From Pseudomonas sp. v388 (GTDB lineage: Bacteria; Pseudomonadota; Gammaproteobacteria; Pseudomonadales; Pseudomonadaceae), in assembly GCF_003935425.1 (NCBI RefSeq), contig NZ_RHQN01000010.1, positions 124,001 to 188,000 of the forward strand: 64,000 nucleotides of DNA. The letters are read 5' to 3'. Of the stretch, positions 9,890 to 18,251 are shown one piece after another. The number at the start of each line of letters is the position of its first letter. The stretch's first letter is position 1. The position numbers and the translations under genes are program-made. A model generated the notes under the pieces. It was not told where the DNA came from. It made no database searches and saw only the letters and a list, made by a program, of their open reading frames with translations.

Positions 9890-11134
9890 ATGGACAATAA
9901 CAATTACAGCTTCAGCAGCTGGCTGCGCGCGCCGGGACATCAGCAATGGCTGGCGCAGGAAGGTCGGCGCCTGCTGGCGTTCGCCAAGGCTTCGAAGCTG
10001 GAACACGGTTTCGGCAGCCTCGATCATTACGGCCGGTTGATGGTCGGGGCCTCGGCCCAGACCATGAACACCGCGCGCATGACCCACTGTTTCGCCATGG
10101 CCCACGTCCAGGGCATTCCCGGCTGCGCAGCGCTGGTCGACCACGGCATTGCCTCGCTCAACGGTGCGCTGCGCGATGCCGAGCACGACGGCTGGTTCGA
10201 TGCGCCGCTGCAAGAAGGCGGCCAGACCGGCAAGCAGGCGTACCTGCATGCCTTCGTTGCGCTGGCTGCCAGTTCCGCCGTGGTGGCCGGACGGCCCGCA
10301 GCGCAGGCGTTAATGTCGGCGGTGATTCAGGTGATCGAGCGCCATTTCTGGAGTGACGAAGAGGGCGCCATGCGCGAGTCGTTCGCCCGTGACTGGCAGG
10401 GTGAAGAAGCGTATCGCGGTGCCAACAGCAACATGCACAGTACCGAAGCCTTCCTGGCCCTGGCCGATGTGACCGGCGATGCGCAGTGGCTCGACCGGGC
10501 GTTGCGCATCGTCGAACGCGTCATTCATCAGCAGGCCGCCGCCAACGCCTTTCAGGTCATCGAGCATTTCAGCCAAACGTGGCAGCCGCTGCGCGACTAC
10601 AACCGCAGCAACCCGGCCGATGGATTCCGTCCGTTCGGCACTACGCCGGGCCATTCCTTCGAGTGGGCGCGGCTGATGTTGCATCTGGAGGCGGCGTTGC
10701 GTCGTGTCGGTCGCCAGGCGCCGGACTGGTTGCTGCACGACGCCAGGCAGCTGTTCGCCCAGGCTTGTGAGCACAGCTGGAACGTGGATGGCGCGCCGGG
10801 CATCGTCTACACCCTGGACTGGGACAATCTGCCGGTGGTGCGCCATCGTCTGCACTGGACCCACTGCGAGGCCGCCGCCGCGGCCGCGGCGTTCCTGCAA
10901 CGCACTGGCGAGCAGGCATACGAAGACTGGTATCGCCGTTTCTGGGAATTCAACGAAACGCTGTTCATCGACCTGGAACACGGCAGCTGGCGCCATGAGC
11001 TCAACGAGCGAAATATTCCCAGCGAAGACATCTGGCCCGGCAAGCCCGACCTGTACCACGCTTATCAGGCGACGCTGTTGCCGGTGCTGCCTTTGGCGCC
11101 CAGCCTGGCCAGCGCGCTGGCCAGGCTGGACTGA
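9890..11134 (+). CDS. AGE-family sugar isomerase (YihS/mannose isomerase-like)
   Basis: A 414-residue (alpha/alpha)6-barrel protein of the N-acylglucosamine 2-epimerase superfamily. It has the histidine motifs of the aldose-ketose isomerase branch: NSNMHSTEAFLAL, TTPGHSFEWARL and GKPDLYHAYQA. These correspond to the catalytic histidines of YihS and mannose isomerases, so interconversion of mannose (or a related aldose) with its ketose is more likely than N-acyl epimerisation. I chose the ATG at 9890 because AGGGAGGCGG lies just before it. It is 4 bp from the convergent AbrB gene. No sugar transporter sits beside it. Confidence 0.85.
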   Translation: MDNNNYSFSSWLRAPGHQQWLAQEGRRLLAFAKASKLEHGFGSLDHYGRLMVGASAQTMNTARMTHCFAMAHVQGIPGCAALVDHGIASLNGALRDAEHDGWFDAPLQEGGQTGKQAYLHAFVALAASSAVVAGRPAAQALMSAVIQVIERHFWSDEEGAMRESFARDWQGEEAYRGANSNMHSTEAFLALADVTGDAQWLDRALRIVERVIHQQAAANAFQVIEHFSQTWQPLRDYNRSNPADGFRPFGTTPGHSFEWARLMLHLEAALRRVGRQAPDWLLHDARQLFAQACEHSWNVDGAPGIVYTLDWDNLPVVRHRLHWTHCEAAAAAAAFLQRTGEQAYEDWYRRFWEFNETLFIDLEHGSWRHELNERNIPSEDIWPGKPDLYHAYQATLLPVLPLAPSLASALARLD

Positions 11135-11138
11135 GCCG

Positions 11139-12227
11139 TCAGCGCAGCGACAGGCGCCGGTCGCTCAGGCGAATGATCTGCTTGGCCAGAAAGCTGCCGG
11201 TTAGGATGACGCCGAACAGACGCAAGGTCTGCATCGCCAGCACGAAGCCGACGTCGGCATGGGTATCGATGGCGATGATTGCCATGGTATCCAGGCCGCC
11301 GGGGCTGGTCGCCAGGTACACCGACAGGTAATCCTTGTCGAGCAGCGCCGAGATCAGCCAGGCGGACAGGGCGCACAGCACGATCAGCAGCATCGAGGCC
11401 AGCATCATCACCGGCAGACGGCGCCAGACATACAGCACGGTCGGCCGGTCGAAGCGCAGGCCGACGTAACAGCCGATCGCGCCGTAGCCCAGTGGCGGCA
11501 ACCAGTCCGGGATGCTGATCTGCAAGAGGCCGGTCAATTGCAGGGCACCACCCAGGATCAACGGGACCAGCAGCGCGCCCGCCGGAATCCGCGAGCCCAG
11601 CCATACGCCGATCACGATCACCGCCAGGCTCAGGCCGAAGTCGATCAGGTCCAGGCTCTGCAGCACCACTTCACTGCTGTGCAGCTGCGCGCCGCCGCTG
11701 GGTGCGCCAATGAAACGGCTGACCAGCGCACCCACCAGCACCACGCACACCACCCGCACATATTGCATGGTCGCCACGACCCTGGAGTCCGCGCCGTAGT
11801 CTTCCGACATCGCCACCATGGCCGATGCCGCGCCGGGCGAGGTGCCCCAGGCCGCGGTGTTGCTGGGGATGCCGGCATAGCGGACCAGCAACAGGCCAAC
11901 GGCCGCGCTGAGCAGCACCGTCAATGCCGTCGCGAACAGCATGATGTGCCACGACGCCAGCGCGGTGAGCAGCACGCTGATTGACATCGCGTGAGCGATC
12001 AGCACACCGACCGCGCCCTGGCCCAACTGGAACAAAGGCTTGGGCATGCGAATCGTCGCCCCCGACACGCCAAAGCCGATGGCGACCAGCATCGGACCGA
12101 GGAACATGGCAGCCGGCACGGCCAGCCATTTCAGAAGATGGCCGGCGGCACCGGCCAGTAGGATCAGCGCCAGCCATTGGACCAGCGGGGGAAGGGTGGG
12201 CAGTGACAGACGTGACACGCGCGACAA
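11139..12227 (-). CDS. AbrB-family (duplicated-domain) membrane protein
   Basis: Polytopic inner-membrane protein of about 362 residues in the family often labelled AbrB or putative ammonia monooxygenase (PF05145-type). It consists of two similar halves rich in transmembrane helices, with the recurring GTSPGAASAMVAMSEDYGAD and ATSPGGLDTMAIIAI motifs. The function is unproven; transport or regulation has been suggested for the family. The start is uncertain. I favour TTG at 12227, because GGAG lies 7 nt upstream; a TTG at 12299 would extend it by 24 residues into the divergent promoter. The divergent LysR gene is the obvious candidate regulator. Confidence 0.8.
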   Translation of the reverse strand: MSRVSRLSLPTLPPLVQWLALILLAGAAGHLLKWLAVPAAMFLGPMLVAIGFGVSGATIRMPKPLFQLGQGAVGVLIAHAMSISVLLTALASWHIMLFATALTVLLSAAVGLLLVRYAGIPSNTAAWGTSPGAASAMVAMSEDYGADSRVVATMQYVRVVCVVLVGALVSRFIGAPSGGAQLHSSEVVLQSLDLIDFGLSLAVIVIGVWLGSRIPAGALLVPLILGGALQLTGLLQISIPDWLPPLGYGAIGCYVGLRFDRPTVLYVWRRLPVMMLASMLLIVLCALSAWLISALLDKDYLSVYLATSPGGLDTMAIIAIDTHADVGFVLAMQTLRLFGVILTGSFLAKQIIRLSDRRLSLR

Positions 12228-12301
12228 GGAGGTTCTCCGCAGGTTGACGAACGCTGGAAGGGGAAGACAGCGTGAAGTATCGACAGTTGAACCGATCAAG
12301 T

Positions 12302-12315
12302 CTATTTTCTAATAG
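12302..12315. promoter_or_regulatory. LysR-type operator candidate
   Basis: CTATT and AATAG form an inverted repeat around TTCT, in an AT-rich stretch 24 bp before the LysR start and between two divergent genes. Its position and dyad suit a LysR-family site. It is not proven. Confidence 0.4.
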
Positions 12316-12338
12316 TCATGAATTGATAACTTTGGTTG

Positions 12339-13247
12339 ATGGATATGGACCTGCGAGACCTGACCTATTTCGAGACCATCGCCGAGCTGGGCCATCTGGG
12401 CCGCGCGGCAGAGAAGCTCAATCGCAGCCAGCCGGCCCTGACCAAGAGCATCCAGCGTCTTGAAGCGGCGTTCGGCACCCGGCTGTTCCAGCGCGACGGA
12501 CGGCGCATCAAGCTGACACCGGTCGGCGAGCTGTTGCAGGCGCGGGGCAAGGCGCTGCAGCAAAGCATCGCCCAGACCCAGCGCGAGGTACGGGATTTCG
12601 CCAGCGGGCTGGTCGGCAAGGTGCGGGTGGGCTGCGCGGCGAGCATGGCCGAATACCTGATGCCCAAACTGACCTCGGCCCTGCTGCAACGTGCGCCGGA
12701 CCTGACCTTCAAGCTGGTGATCGGCCAGGACGACCTGCTGCGCGAGTCGCTGGACTCCGGGCAGCTGGACCTGATCATTTGCGGGCTGATCCCCGACGAC
12801 GAGCACGTCACCAGTTTTCCCATCTTCCAGGACGAGGCTGTGGTGATCGCCAGCCAGCGCCACCCGATCTTCGACGCGCCGATCCAGATGAGCGACCTGT
12901 GCAATTATCGCTGGGTGCTGCCGCCGGTCAGCGTCTCCTCGCGCAAGTGGCTGGACTCCACGTTCGCCGCCAACGGCCTGCCGGCGCCGACCGTGCAGAT
13001 CGAAGCCAACTCCATCTCCCTGCTGCCGGGGCTGATCGTCCAGGGCAACCTGCTCAGCTTCCTGGCCCGGGAAACCCTGGAATTCGGCACGACCATGAAG
13101 CTGCTGCGCGAGGTGCCGCTGGAGCAGACCACCATGAAGCGCACCATCGGCGTCACCATCCGCAGCGGCAGCTACCTGTCGCCTGCGGCCCACGGCATGT
13201 TGCAGATGCTGCGTGACAACGGCGGAGATTTTCTCGGCGCAAGCTGA
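12339..13247 (+). CDS. LysR-family transcriptional regulator
   Basis: A 302-residue LysR protein with its N-terminal helix-turn-helix (LRDLTYFETIAELGHLGRAAEKLNRSQPALTKSIQ, residues about 4-40) and a C-terminal periplasmic-binding-like effector domain. The start could equally be the ATG at 12345; no strong ribosome site decides. It is divergent from the AbrB-type membrane protein and probably controls it. The effector is unknown. Confidence 0.88.
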   Translation: MDMDLRDLTYFETIAELGHLGRAAEKLNRSQPALTKSIQRLEAAFGTRLFQRDGRRIKLTPVGELLQARGKALQQSIAQTQREVRDFASGLVGKVRVGCAASMAEYLMPKLTSALLQRAPDLTFKLVIGQDDLLRESLDSGQLDLIICGLIPDDEHVTSFPIFQDEAVVIASQRHPIFDAPIQMSDLCNYRWVLPPVSVSSRKWLDSTFAANGLPAPTVQIEANSISLLPGLIVQGNLLSFLARETLEFGTTMKLLREVPLEQTTMKRTIGVTIRSGSYLSPAAHGMLQMLRDNGGDFLGAS

Positions 13248-13293
13248 GAGGCGCTCGGCAAAAACCTGAAAGCTGCGGTAGCCTTGGGGCATG

Positions 13294-13330
13294 CGGACCC
13301 GCGGAACGGGTCCGATTCCATTTCCACAGG
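13294..13330 (+). terminator. Hairpin after LysR gene
   Basis: CGGACCCG (13294-13301) pairs with CGGGTCCG (13307-13314) over a 5-nt loop, followed by a T-containing tail (ATTCCATTTCC). It is a plausible intrinsic terminator for the LysR gene just ahead of the next ribosome site. Confidence 0.55.
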
Positions 13331-13342
13331 AGCACAGGTCAC

Positions 13343-13570
13343 ATGCAGGCGTCGTTTATCGCAACCCATCGCGCAGATCCCTCGATCATTTTCGGCCATC
13401 AATACCAGTTGGGCGGCGACCAGTCTCCGTTGAACGATGCGGATGCCGACGAGGATCGCGATCCCGAAGCCTACCTGGATCTGGAGATCCTGGGCCTGGA
13501 CGAATTCGTCGACGCCGACAAGCTCGACCCGTTGATTACCGGTGACATCGGTTCGTCGAACCTGAGCTGA
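13343..13570 (+). CDS. Small acidic hypothetical protein
   Basis: A 75-residue protein beginning MQASFIATHRADPSIIFG and strongly acidic from residue 30 on (DADADEDRDPE, then LDEFVDADKLDP). A ribosome site, CACAGGAGCACAGG, precedes the ATG, and the acidic, non-repetitive composition looks coding rather than random. I see no signal peptide, transmembrane segment or recognisable domain. It stands alone between a terminator-like hairpin and the convergent deoxyribosyltransferase gene. I do not recognise a function. Confidence 0.65.
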   Translation: MQASFIATHRADPSIIFGHQYQLGGDQSPLNDADADEDRDPEAYLDLEILGLDEFVDADKLDPLITGDIGSSNLS

Positions 13571-13587
13571 GTCCGGTTCGCCCGGAT

Positions 13588-14103
13588 TCAGGGGTTGCGC
13601 CGGGTCCTGGCGTTGCTCAAGTGCAGCGCCAGGGCTTCGGCGCCCAGTTCCACCGTTGAGCTGCAACCGGCCCAGCTGCACGCCAGCATGAGGTTGCGTG
13701 GCAGGCCGAAGTCTTCGACCAGGTGGCCCTGTTCGTCCAGGCCTTGTGCGTCGTGGGGAACCAGCTCGCGCAGTGAAGCGATGGGTTCGAAGTACGCCCA
13801 GACCGGCTTGCCCAGCGCCACGGCCATGCCGACTTCGAACGCGGTGCCCGAGTCCGGCTCCAGGCCGCGGAACAGATTGAGATTGGCCAGCACCGCCGTG
13901 CAACGCTGGATCATGGCGATGTTCATCGAGCAGATCAGCTGCGCGCTTTCCTTTTTGGAAAGCTCCGGCGGGATCTGGTTATCGAATGGATACAGGCCAT
14001 CCATGCCATGGGCTGTACACAGGGCCTTGAGGTAGTGCCCGTGTTCGATGGCGTCGGGGCGAAACACGTCGAATCCTGCGAGATAGATCAGCGGTGTCTG
14101 CAT
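13588..14103 (-). CDS. Nucleoside 2-deoxyribosyltransferase-like protein
   Basis: A 171-residue protein of the nucleoside 2-deoxyribosyltransferase fold. It has the N-terminal IYLAGFDVF, a central IQRCTAVLANLN and GLEPDSGTAFEVGMAVALGKPVWAY, where the Asp and Glu of EPDSGTAFE match the active-site region of the family. Such enzymes swap bases on deoxynucleosides; some relatives hydrolyse deoxynucleoside monophosphates. The start at 14103 follows GGAGGGACATTGCA; a longer frame upstream lacks support. It is divergent from the FAN1-type nuclease. Confidence 0.85.
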   Translation of the reverse strand: MQTPLIYLAGFDVFRPDAIEHGHYLKALCTAHGMDGLYPFDNQIPPELSKKESAQLICSMNIAMIQRCTAVLANLNLFRGLEPDSGTAFEVGMAVALGKPVWAYFEPIASLRELVPHDAQGLDEQGHLVEDFGLPRNLMLACSWAGCSSTVELGAEALALHLSNARTRRNP

Positions 14104-14236
14104 TGCAATGTCCCTCCGGTGCGTGCGGTCAGGTGCCATTGATCGGCGCGCGGCTCTGGTTCACGTTTGTGACTGGAATCTGTACGGATAAACAGTATGC
14201 TTGGCCGATGTGATTTACGCTGTGTGATGGTCGGCC

Positions 14237-15901
14237 TTGAATACGTCTGCGCTCGATAACCCTTTCTACTACCTTGAGAACTTCCGCCAGGTCCTTGCCT
14301 GGATATCCCGGCGTTACGACGATCTGCTGGACGACGGCGAGCGGGCATTCATCCGCGATTTTGCCGGGTTGCCGCAGCCGGCCCAAGGGTTGCTGGTGCG
14401 TATGGTGATGCGTAAGGGCACCTTGTTCCGCGCCAGTAAACTCAGTTACCAGGAAATCGGTGATACCCGCCAGGCCGTCCTGCCGCTGCTGGACCGAGGC
14501 TGGGTCGATGCCGAGCCGTCGCTGGAGCTGCGCGAGATCTTCCAGCTGCTGCGCAAGGACGAACTGCGTGTCTGCTTCAAGAGCCAGGCCTGCAAAGGCC
14601 TCGAACGCAAGGAGCAATGGTTCGAGCGGCTGTTGCCGATGCATGATACGCCCAGAACCCTGGCCCAGTGGCATCCACAACTGGATGAACAGGTGTTCAG
14701 CCTGCAGGTCATGGCGCTGTGCGACCGATTGCGCCTGCTGTATTTCGGCAATTTGTATCAGGAGTGGTCGGAGTTCGTACTGGCCGATCTTGGCATCTAT
14801 CGCTACGAAAAGGTCGAGTTTTCACTGGACTCCCGCGCCATTGTGGCGCGGGTGGATATCGACGTGTGCCTGCAACTGCATGCCTGTCGCGAGGCGCTGG
14901 AAGGGAGCCTTGAGCTGGCGGAGCTGGCCCGGCAGGCGCTGGCGATCCAGACCGCCAACCCGTGGTTGCGCATGCGCCGCGCCAAGCTGCTGTTTCGTAT
15001 CGGTCAGCAGGCCGAACGGGTCCAGGACTGGCCGCTGGCGCTGGAAGTCTATCGCCAGAGCGATTACCCCGGTTCGCGCTCAAGGCAGATACGCGTGCTG
15101 GAACGTGGCGCCGAATACGCCGCCGCCTTGGCGCTGGTTGAAGAAGTGCGCCGTGCGCCGCGCAGCGATGCCGAGGTCCAGCATCTGCAGCGCGTGCTGC
15201 CGCGCCTGCAGCGCAAGCTGGGCCTGGCTGTGGAGCGACGTCCTGCCGCGCGCAGCGTGTCGCGGCTGGATGTGGTCATCGAGCCGATCCCTGGCGTGAA
15301 TGTGGAACAAATGATTTGCCATCATTTGGCAGAAGAGGGCGCGCAGGTTCATTACGTGGAAAACGCGCTGATCAACTCGCTGTTCGGCCTGCTGTGCTGG
15401 CCGGTGATCTTCGCACCCTTGCCCGGCGCGTTCTTCCATCCGTTTCACCATGCGCCGGCCGATCTTTACAGCCCGGACTTTTACGAGCGCCGGGCAGCCC
15501 TGTTCGACGCCTGCCTTGCCCAACTGGACAGCGGCGTCTATCAGGCGACGATCCGCGCGCATTTCCTCAGCAAGGCCGGTCTGCAGTCGCCGTTCGTGTT
15601 CTGGGGCAGCCTGACCCCGGAGCTGCTGGAGCAAGCCTTGCATTGCCTGCCCGCCGAGCACCTGCGTCACTGGTTCAAGCGGCTGTTGCAGGACATCAAG
15701 GCCAACCGCACCGGCATGCCGGACCTGATCAAGTTTTTCCCCGCGCAGCGCCGCTACCTGATGATTGAGGTCAAGGGGCCGGGGGATCGTCTGCAAGATA
15801 ATCAGCTGCGCTGGCTGGACTTTTGCGCCGAACACGCCATGCCCGTGCAGGTCTGTTACGTGCAATGGGCGCAGGCGCAGGATCAGTCGATGAGTGCGTG
15901 A
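14237..15901 (+). CDS. FAN1-type VRR-NUC structure-specific nuclease
   Basis: A 554-residue homologue of the Fanconi-associated nuclease FAN1. The C-terminal VRR-NUC domain shows the PD-(D/E)xK set: Asp496 (in TGMPDLIKFF), Glu511 and Lys513 (in MIEVKGPGDRLQDNQ). The spacing matches Pseudomonas FAN1, whose residues are, from memory, D507, E522 and K524. The helical N-terminal part (about 1-330) would hold the SAP and TPR-like regions that bind branched DNA. FAN1 unhooks interstrand crosslinks by cutting 5' flaps. The start is a TTG at 14237; no ATG is available near the conserved NPFYYLENFRQVLAW. It appears to be monocistronic. Confidence 0.9.
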   Translation: MNTSALDNPFYYLENFRQVLAWISRRYDDLLDDGERAFIRDFAGLPQPAQGLLVRMVMRKGTLFRASKLSYQEIGDTRQAVLPLLDRGWVDAEPSLELREIFQLLRKDELRVCFKSQACKGLERKEQWFERLLPMHDTPRTLAQWHPQLDEQVFSLQVMALCDRLRLLYFGNLYQEWSEFVLADLGIYRYEKVEFSLDSRAIVARVDIDVCLQLHACREALEGSLELAELARQALAIQTANPWLRMRRAKLLFRIGQQAERVQDWPLALEVYRQSDYPGSRSRQIRVLERGAEYAAALALVEEVRRAPRSDAEVQHLQRVLPRLQRKLGLAVERRPAARSVSRLDVVIEPIPGVNVEQMICHHLAEEGAQVHYVENALINSLFGLLCWPVIFAPLPGAFFHPFHHAPADLYSPDFYERRAALFDACLAQLDSGVYQATIRAHFLSKAGLQSPFVFWGSLTPELLEQALHCLPAEHLRHWFKRLLQDIKANRTGMPDLIKFFPAQRRYLMIEVKGPGDRLQDNQLRWLDFCAEHAMPVQVCYVQWAQAQDQSMSA

Positions 15902-15971
15902 CAGGTAGGGTGACGGTCATGGAAGCCGCAAGGCTCAACCGCCACCCATCCGAGTTGGCAGGTGGCGGCGG

Positions 15972-16268
15972 TCAAGGGGCGTTGCCGTCGTCCTCGTCAT
16001 CGTCGTCCATGTCGTGATCGTCCATGGGGTCATGGGGATGGTCACGGCCGTCGATGCCTTTGTCGGGTTGCGGGTCCATGCCCTTGGTCCCAGGGCTGGT
16101 GCCCTTGGCGCCGGGGGAGGTGCCGTCAGTATTTTTTTCCATACCGGTGCCGGGCACTTTCGGGCCGTCGGCTTCGGGATTGGTGGGGCCGGTTGACCCG
16201 GCGAACGCGCTGCCGGTACACAGCAGCAGTGCGGCCAGGCTCAGAGCGCCCAAGCGGTTGCGGATCAT
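15972..16268 (-). CDS. Small exported Asp/His-rich protein, paralogue 1
   Basis: A 98-residue protein with a clear signal peptide (MIRNRLGALSLAALLLCTGSAFA, cleavage after residue 23). The mature part is low in complexity: Pro/Gly/Thr-rich with a GTSPG repeat, then a tail dominated by Asp and His (RDHPHDPMDDHDMDDDDEDD). GGAGG precedes the ATG. The next gene encodes a protein of the same length with a similar signal and layout, which suggests tandem duplication. The function is unknown; the tail could bind cations. Confidence 0.7.
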   Translation of the reverse strand: MIRNRLGALSLAALLLCTGSAFAGSTGPTNPEADGPKVPGTGMEKNTDGTSPGAKGTSPGTKGMDPQPDKGIDGRDHPHDPMDDHDMDDDDEDDGNAP

Positions 16269-16397
16269 GATGCAAACCTCCAGTGAATGTTTGATCGATA
16301 CCACAATGTGCTGACACCTGATGGCGATTGGCAACGCGCGGGTGCAGCGGCTCCTCAAGCGGGCAGGACGGACGCCGTACCCGCCTGAGGAAGGTGA

Positions 16398-16694
16398 TCA
16401 GTTGCTGGTTTTGCCCGTGCCGGTGTCGGTGCTGGTCTTGTCATGAGTGTCGCCATGGGTGGTGCTGCCGTGAGTCGTGTCGGTTTGCGGCGTGACTCCG
16501 GATTCCTTGGTACCGGTCTGCGCACCTGGGGTGCTGGACGAGTTGCGGTCCGCCGGTGCGGTGTTGTTACCCGGTAACTTGGTGGCGTTCTTGTTGATCG
16601 GCTCGGCTGGCGCGGTGGTGTCGGCAAAGGCCAGACCGGTAGAGGCGGCCATCAGACCTGCGAGTGTCATTGCTGCCAGTTTGGTCTTGATCAT
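16398..16694 (-). CDS. Small exported Thr/Ser-rich protein, paralogue 2
   Basis: A 98-residue protein with the signal peptide MIKTKLAAMTLAGLMAASTGLAFA and a mature region rich in Thr, Ser, Asn and Pro, ending with His-containing repeats (THGSTTHGDTHDK). GGAG is 7 nt before the ATG at 16694. Its signal and the first mature residues (TTAPAEPIN against STGPTNPEA) resemble the downstream neighbour. Both look like secreted or periplasmic small proteins with disordered mature parts. No domain is recognised. Confidence 0.7.
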   Translation of the reverse strand: MIKTKLAAMTLAGLMAASTGLAFADTTAPAEPINKNATKLPGNNTAPADRNSSSTPGAQTGTKESGVTPQTDTTHGSTTHGDTHDKTSTDTGTGKTSN

Positions 16695-16815
16695 GTTTCT
16701 ACTCCATATCCATAAGGGTTGTAGTACTGCATTGGTCCTGAGAACCCACCGATTCGTGCCCGCCAACCCGACGAACGGTATTGTTTTGATATCACCGCAA
16801 AACGCGAATGTCGCA

Positions 16816-16900
16816 GGAACAGGCAGGCTGGCGAACCGCTCCACTGCAGATTGCAGTTGCCGTGCAGGTAGTGGCCCATTCGCCGGCAAGCTGGCTCTAC
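16816..16900. repeat. Inverted REP pair (REPIN-like)
   Basis: Within the 451-bp gap before pstS, GGCAGGCTGGCGAA (16822-16835) and TTCGCCGGCAAGCTGGC (16879-16895) are inverted copies of the same Pseudomonas REP-type core. A doublet like this is typical of a REPIN. The rest of the gap (16695-16815 and 16901-17054) shows no gene, only AT-rich sequence nearer pstS. Confidence 0.55.
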
Positions 16901-17054
16901 GGGGCGTGAAAGTGGCCTGGTTGATATCGAATTGATATCTCTGATCAGAAATAACCTAAATTATTGATTTATAAGTAAATAGATCATTTTCAATCCTTCG
17001 CCGGTGTAGGAAAACAGCTATAAAAACCTGTGTTTCCAGACCCAACTCGATCAA

Positions 17055-17090
17055 CTGTCATTAAACAGCAACATTTCAGGGTTTAAATCC
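17055..17090 (+). promoter_or_regulatory. Pho-box candidate and -10 region of pstS
   Basis: CTGTCATTAAA (17055-17065) is a perfect PhoB repeat unit of seven bases plus its AT spacer. The following unit, CAGCAAC, is weak (3 of 7). TTTAAAT at 17082-17088 sits about 10 bp further on, where a PhoB-dependent -10 would lie. Confidence 0.5.
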
Positions 17091-17145
17091 GCCTCGGGCC
17101 TCCTTAAGTGGACCACCAAACACTCTCCTGGACTGAGGTATTACC

Positions 17146-18165
17146 GTGATACTGCTGACTAAAAAACGCTTGTCGCTTCTGATCGCTTCGCTGTGCCTGA
17201 GCGGTGTGGCCCACGCGACTGACGTAACGGGCGCTGGTTCGAGTTTCGTCTTCCCGGTTATTTCAAAGTGGTCCCAGGACTACAGCAAGAATTCTCCAAA
17301 CCGCGTCAACTATCAGTCCATCGGTTCGGGCGGCGGTATCGCGCAGATCAAGGCCGCTACCGTTGATTTCGGCGCTTCCGACGCCCCGATGTCCGCTGCC
17401 GACCTCAAGGCCGCGGGCCTGGGTCAGTTCCCAAGCGTCATCGGCGGCATCGTGCCGATCATCAACGTGGAAGGCGTAGCCAGCGGCGCACTGAAGCTGG
17501 ACGGCGACCTGCTGGCCAAGATCTTCATGGGCACCGTGAAGAAGTGGAACGACCCTGCAATCGTGGCCCTGAACCCGGGCGTCACGCTGCCGGACCAGGC
17601 CATTACCGTTGTGCACCGCTCCGACGGCTCGGGCACCACCTACAACTTCACCAACTACCTGAGCAAAGTCAGCCCGGAGTGGGCCGAGAAGCTGAAGTTC
17701 GGTTCGACCGTGCAATGGCCGGCCGGTGTAGGTGGCAAGGGTAACGAAGGTGTTTCTGCCTACGTGAAGCAGATCAAGGGTTCGATCGGCTACGTAGAAC
17801 ACTCCTATGCTGTCACCAACAAGCTGTCCTACACCCAGCTGAAAAACGCCGCCGGCAAGTTCATCGAGCCTAACGCCAAGGCCTTTGCTGCCGCTGCCGA
17901 TACCGCTGACTGGGCAAGCGCTGAAGACTTCGGCCTGATCATGACCAACGCTCCGGGCGAAGGCGCATGGCCGATCACCGCGACCACCTGGATCATCATG
18001 TACAAGCAGGCCAAGAACGAAGAGAAGAGCAAGGCTGCCTTCGACTTCTTCAAATGGTCGCTGGAAAACGGCCAGAAACAAGCCGAGTCCATGGATTATG
18101 TGGCTCTGCCCAAGTCGCTGGTTGACCGTGTAGAAAGCTACTGGGCTACCGAATTCACCAAATAA
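17146..18165 (+). CDS. pstS: Phosphate ABC transporter, periplasmic binding protein
   Basis: PstS binds inorganic phosphate in the periplasm for the PstCAB transporter. The 339-residue precursor starts at GTG and has a signal peptide ending VAHA (residue 24). Family landmarks include VTGAGSSFVFP, the IGSGGGIAQIKAATVDFGASD phosphate-loop region and VVHRSDGSGTTYNF. The gene leads pstSCAB. A strong hairpin separates it from pstC, consistent with higher PstS output. A Pho-box candidate lies 80-90 bp upstream. Confidence 0.95.
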   Translation: MILLTKKRLSLLIASLCLSGVAHATDVTGAGSSFVFPVISKWSQDYSKNSPNRVNYQSIGSGGGIAQIKAATVDFGASDAPMSAADLKAAGLGQFPSVIGGIVPIINVEGVASGALKLDGDLLAKIFMGTVKKWNDPAIVALNPGVTLPDQAITVVHRSDGSGTTYNFTNYLSKVSPEWAEKLKFGSTVQWPAGVGGKGNEGVSAYVKQIKGSIGYVEHSYAVTNKLSYTQLKNAAGKFIEPNAKAFAAAADTADWASAEDFGLIMTNAPGEGAWPITATTWIIMYKQAKNEEKSKAAFDFFKWSLENGQKQAESMDYVALPKSLVDRVESYWATEFTK

Positions 18166-18188
18166 GTGATTCATAGCCTGTAGCTCAA

Positions 18189-18232
18189 CCCCTGTCATCG
18201 ACCGTGGTATCGGTCTGGTGACAGGGGCTTTT
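18189..18232 (+). terminator. Attenuator-like hairpin between pstS and pstC
   Basis: CCCCTGTCA (18189-18197) pairs with TGACAGGGG (18219-18227), followed by CTTTT. An inner GACC/GGTC pairing extends the structure. It should end part of the transcription leaving pstS, and so favour PstS over the membrane subunits. Confidence 0.75.
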
Positions 18233-18251
18233 CCTTGCGAGTGGACTTAAC

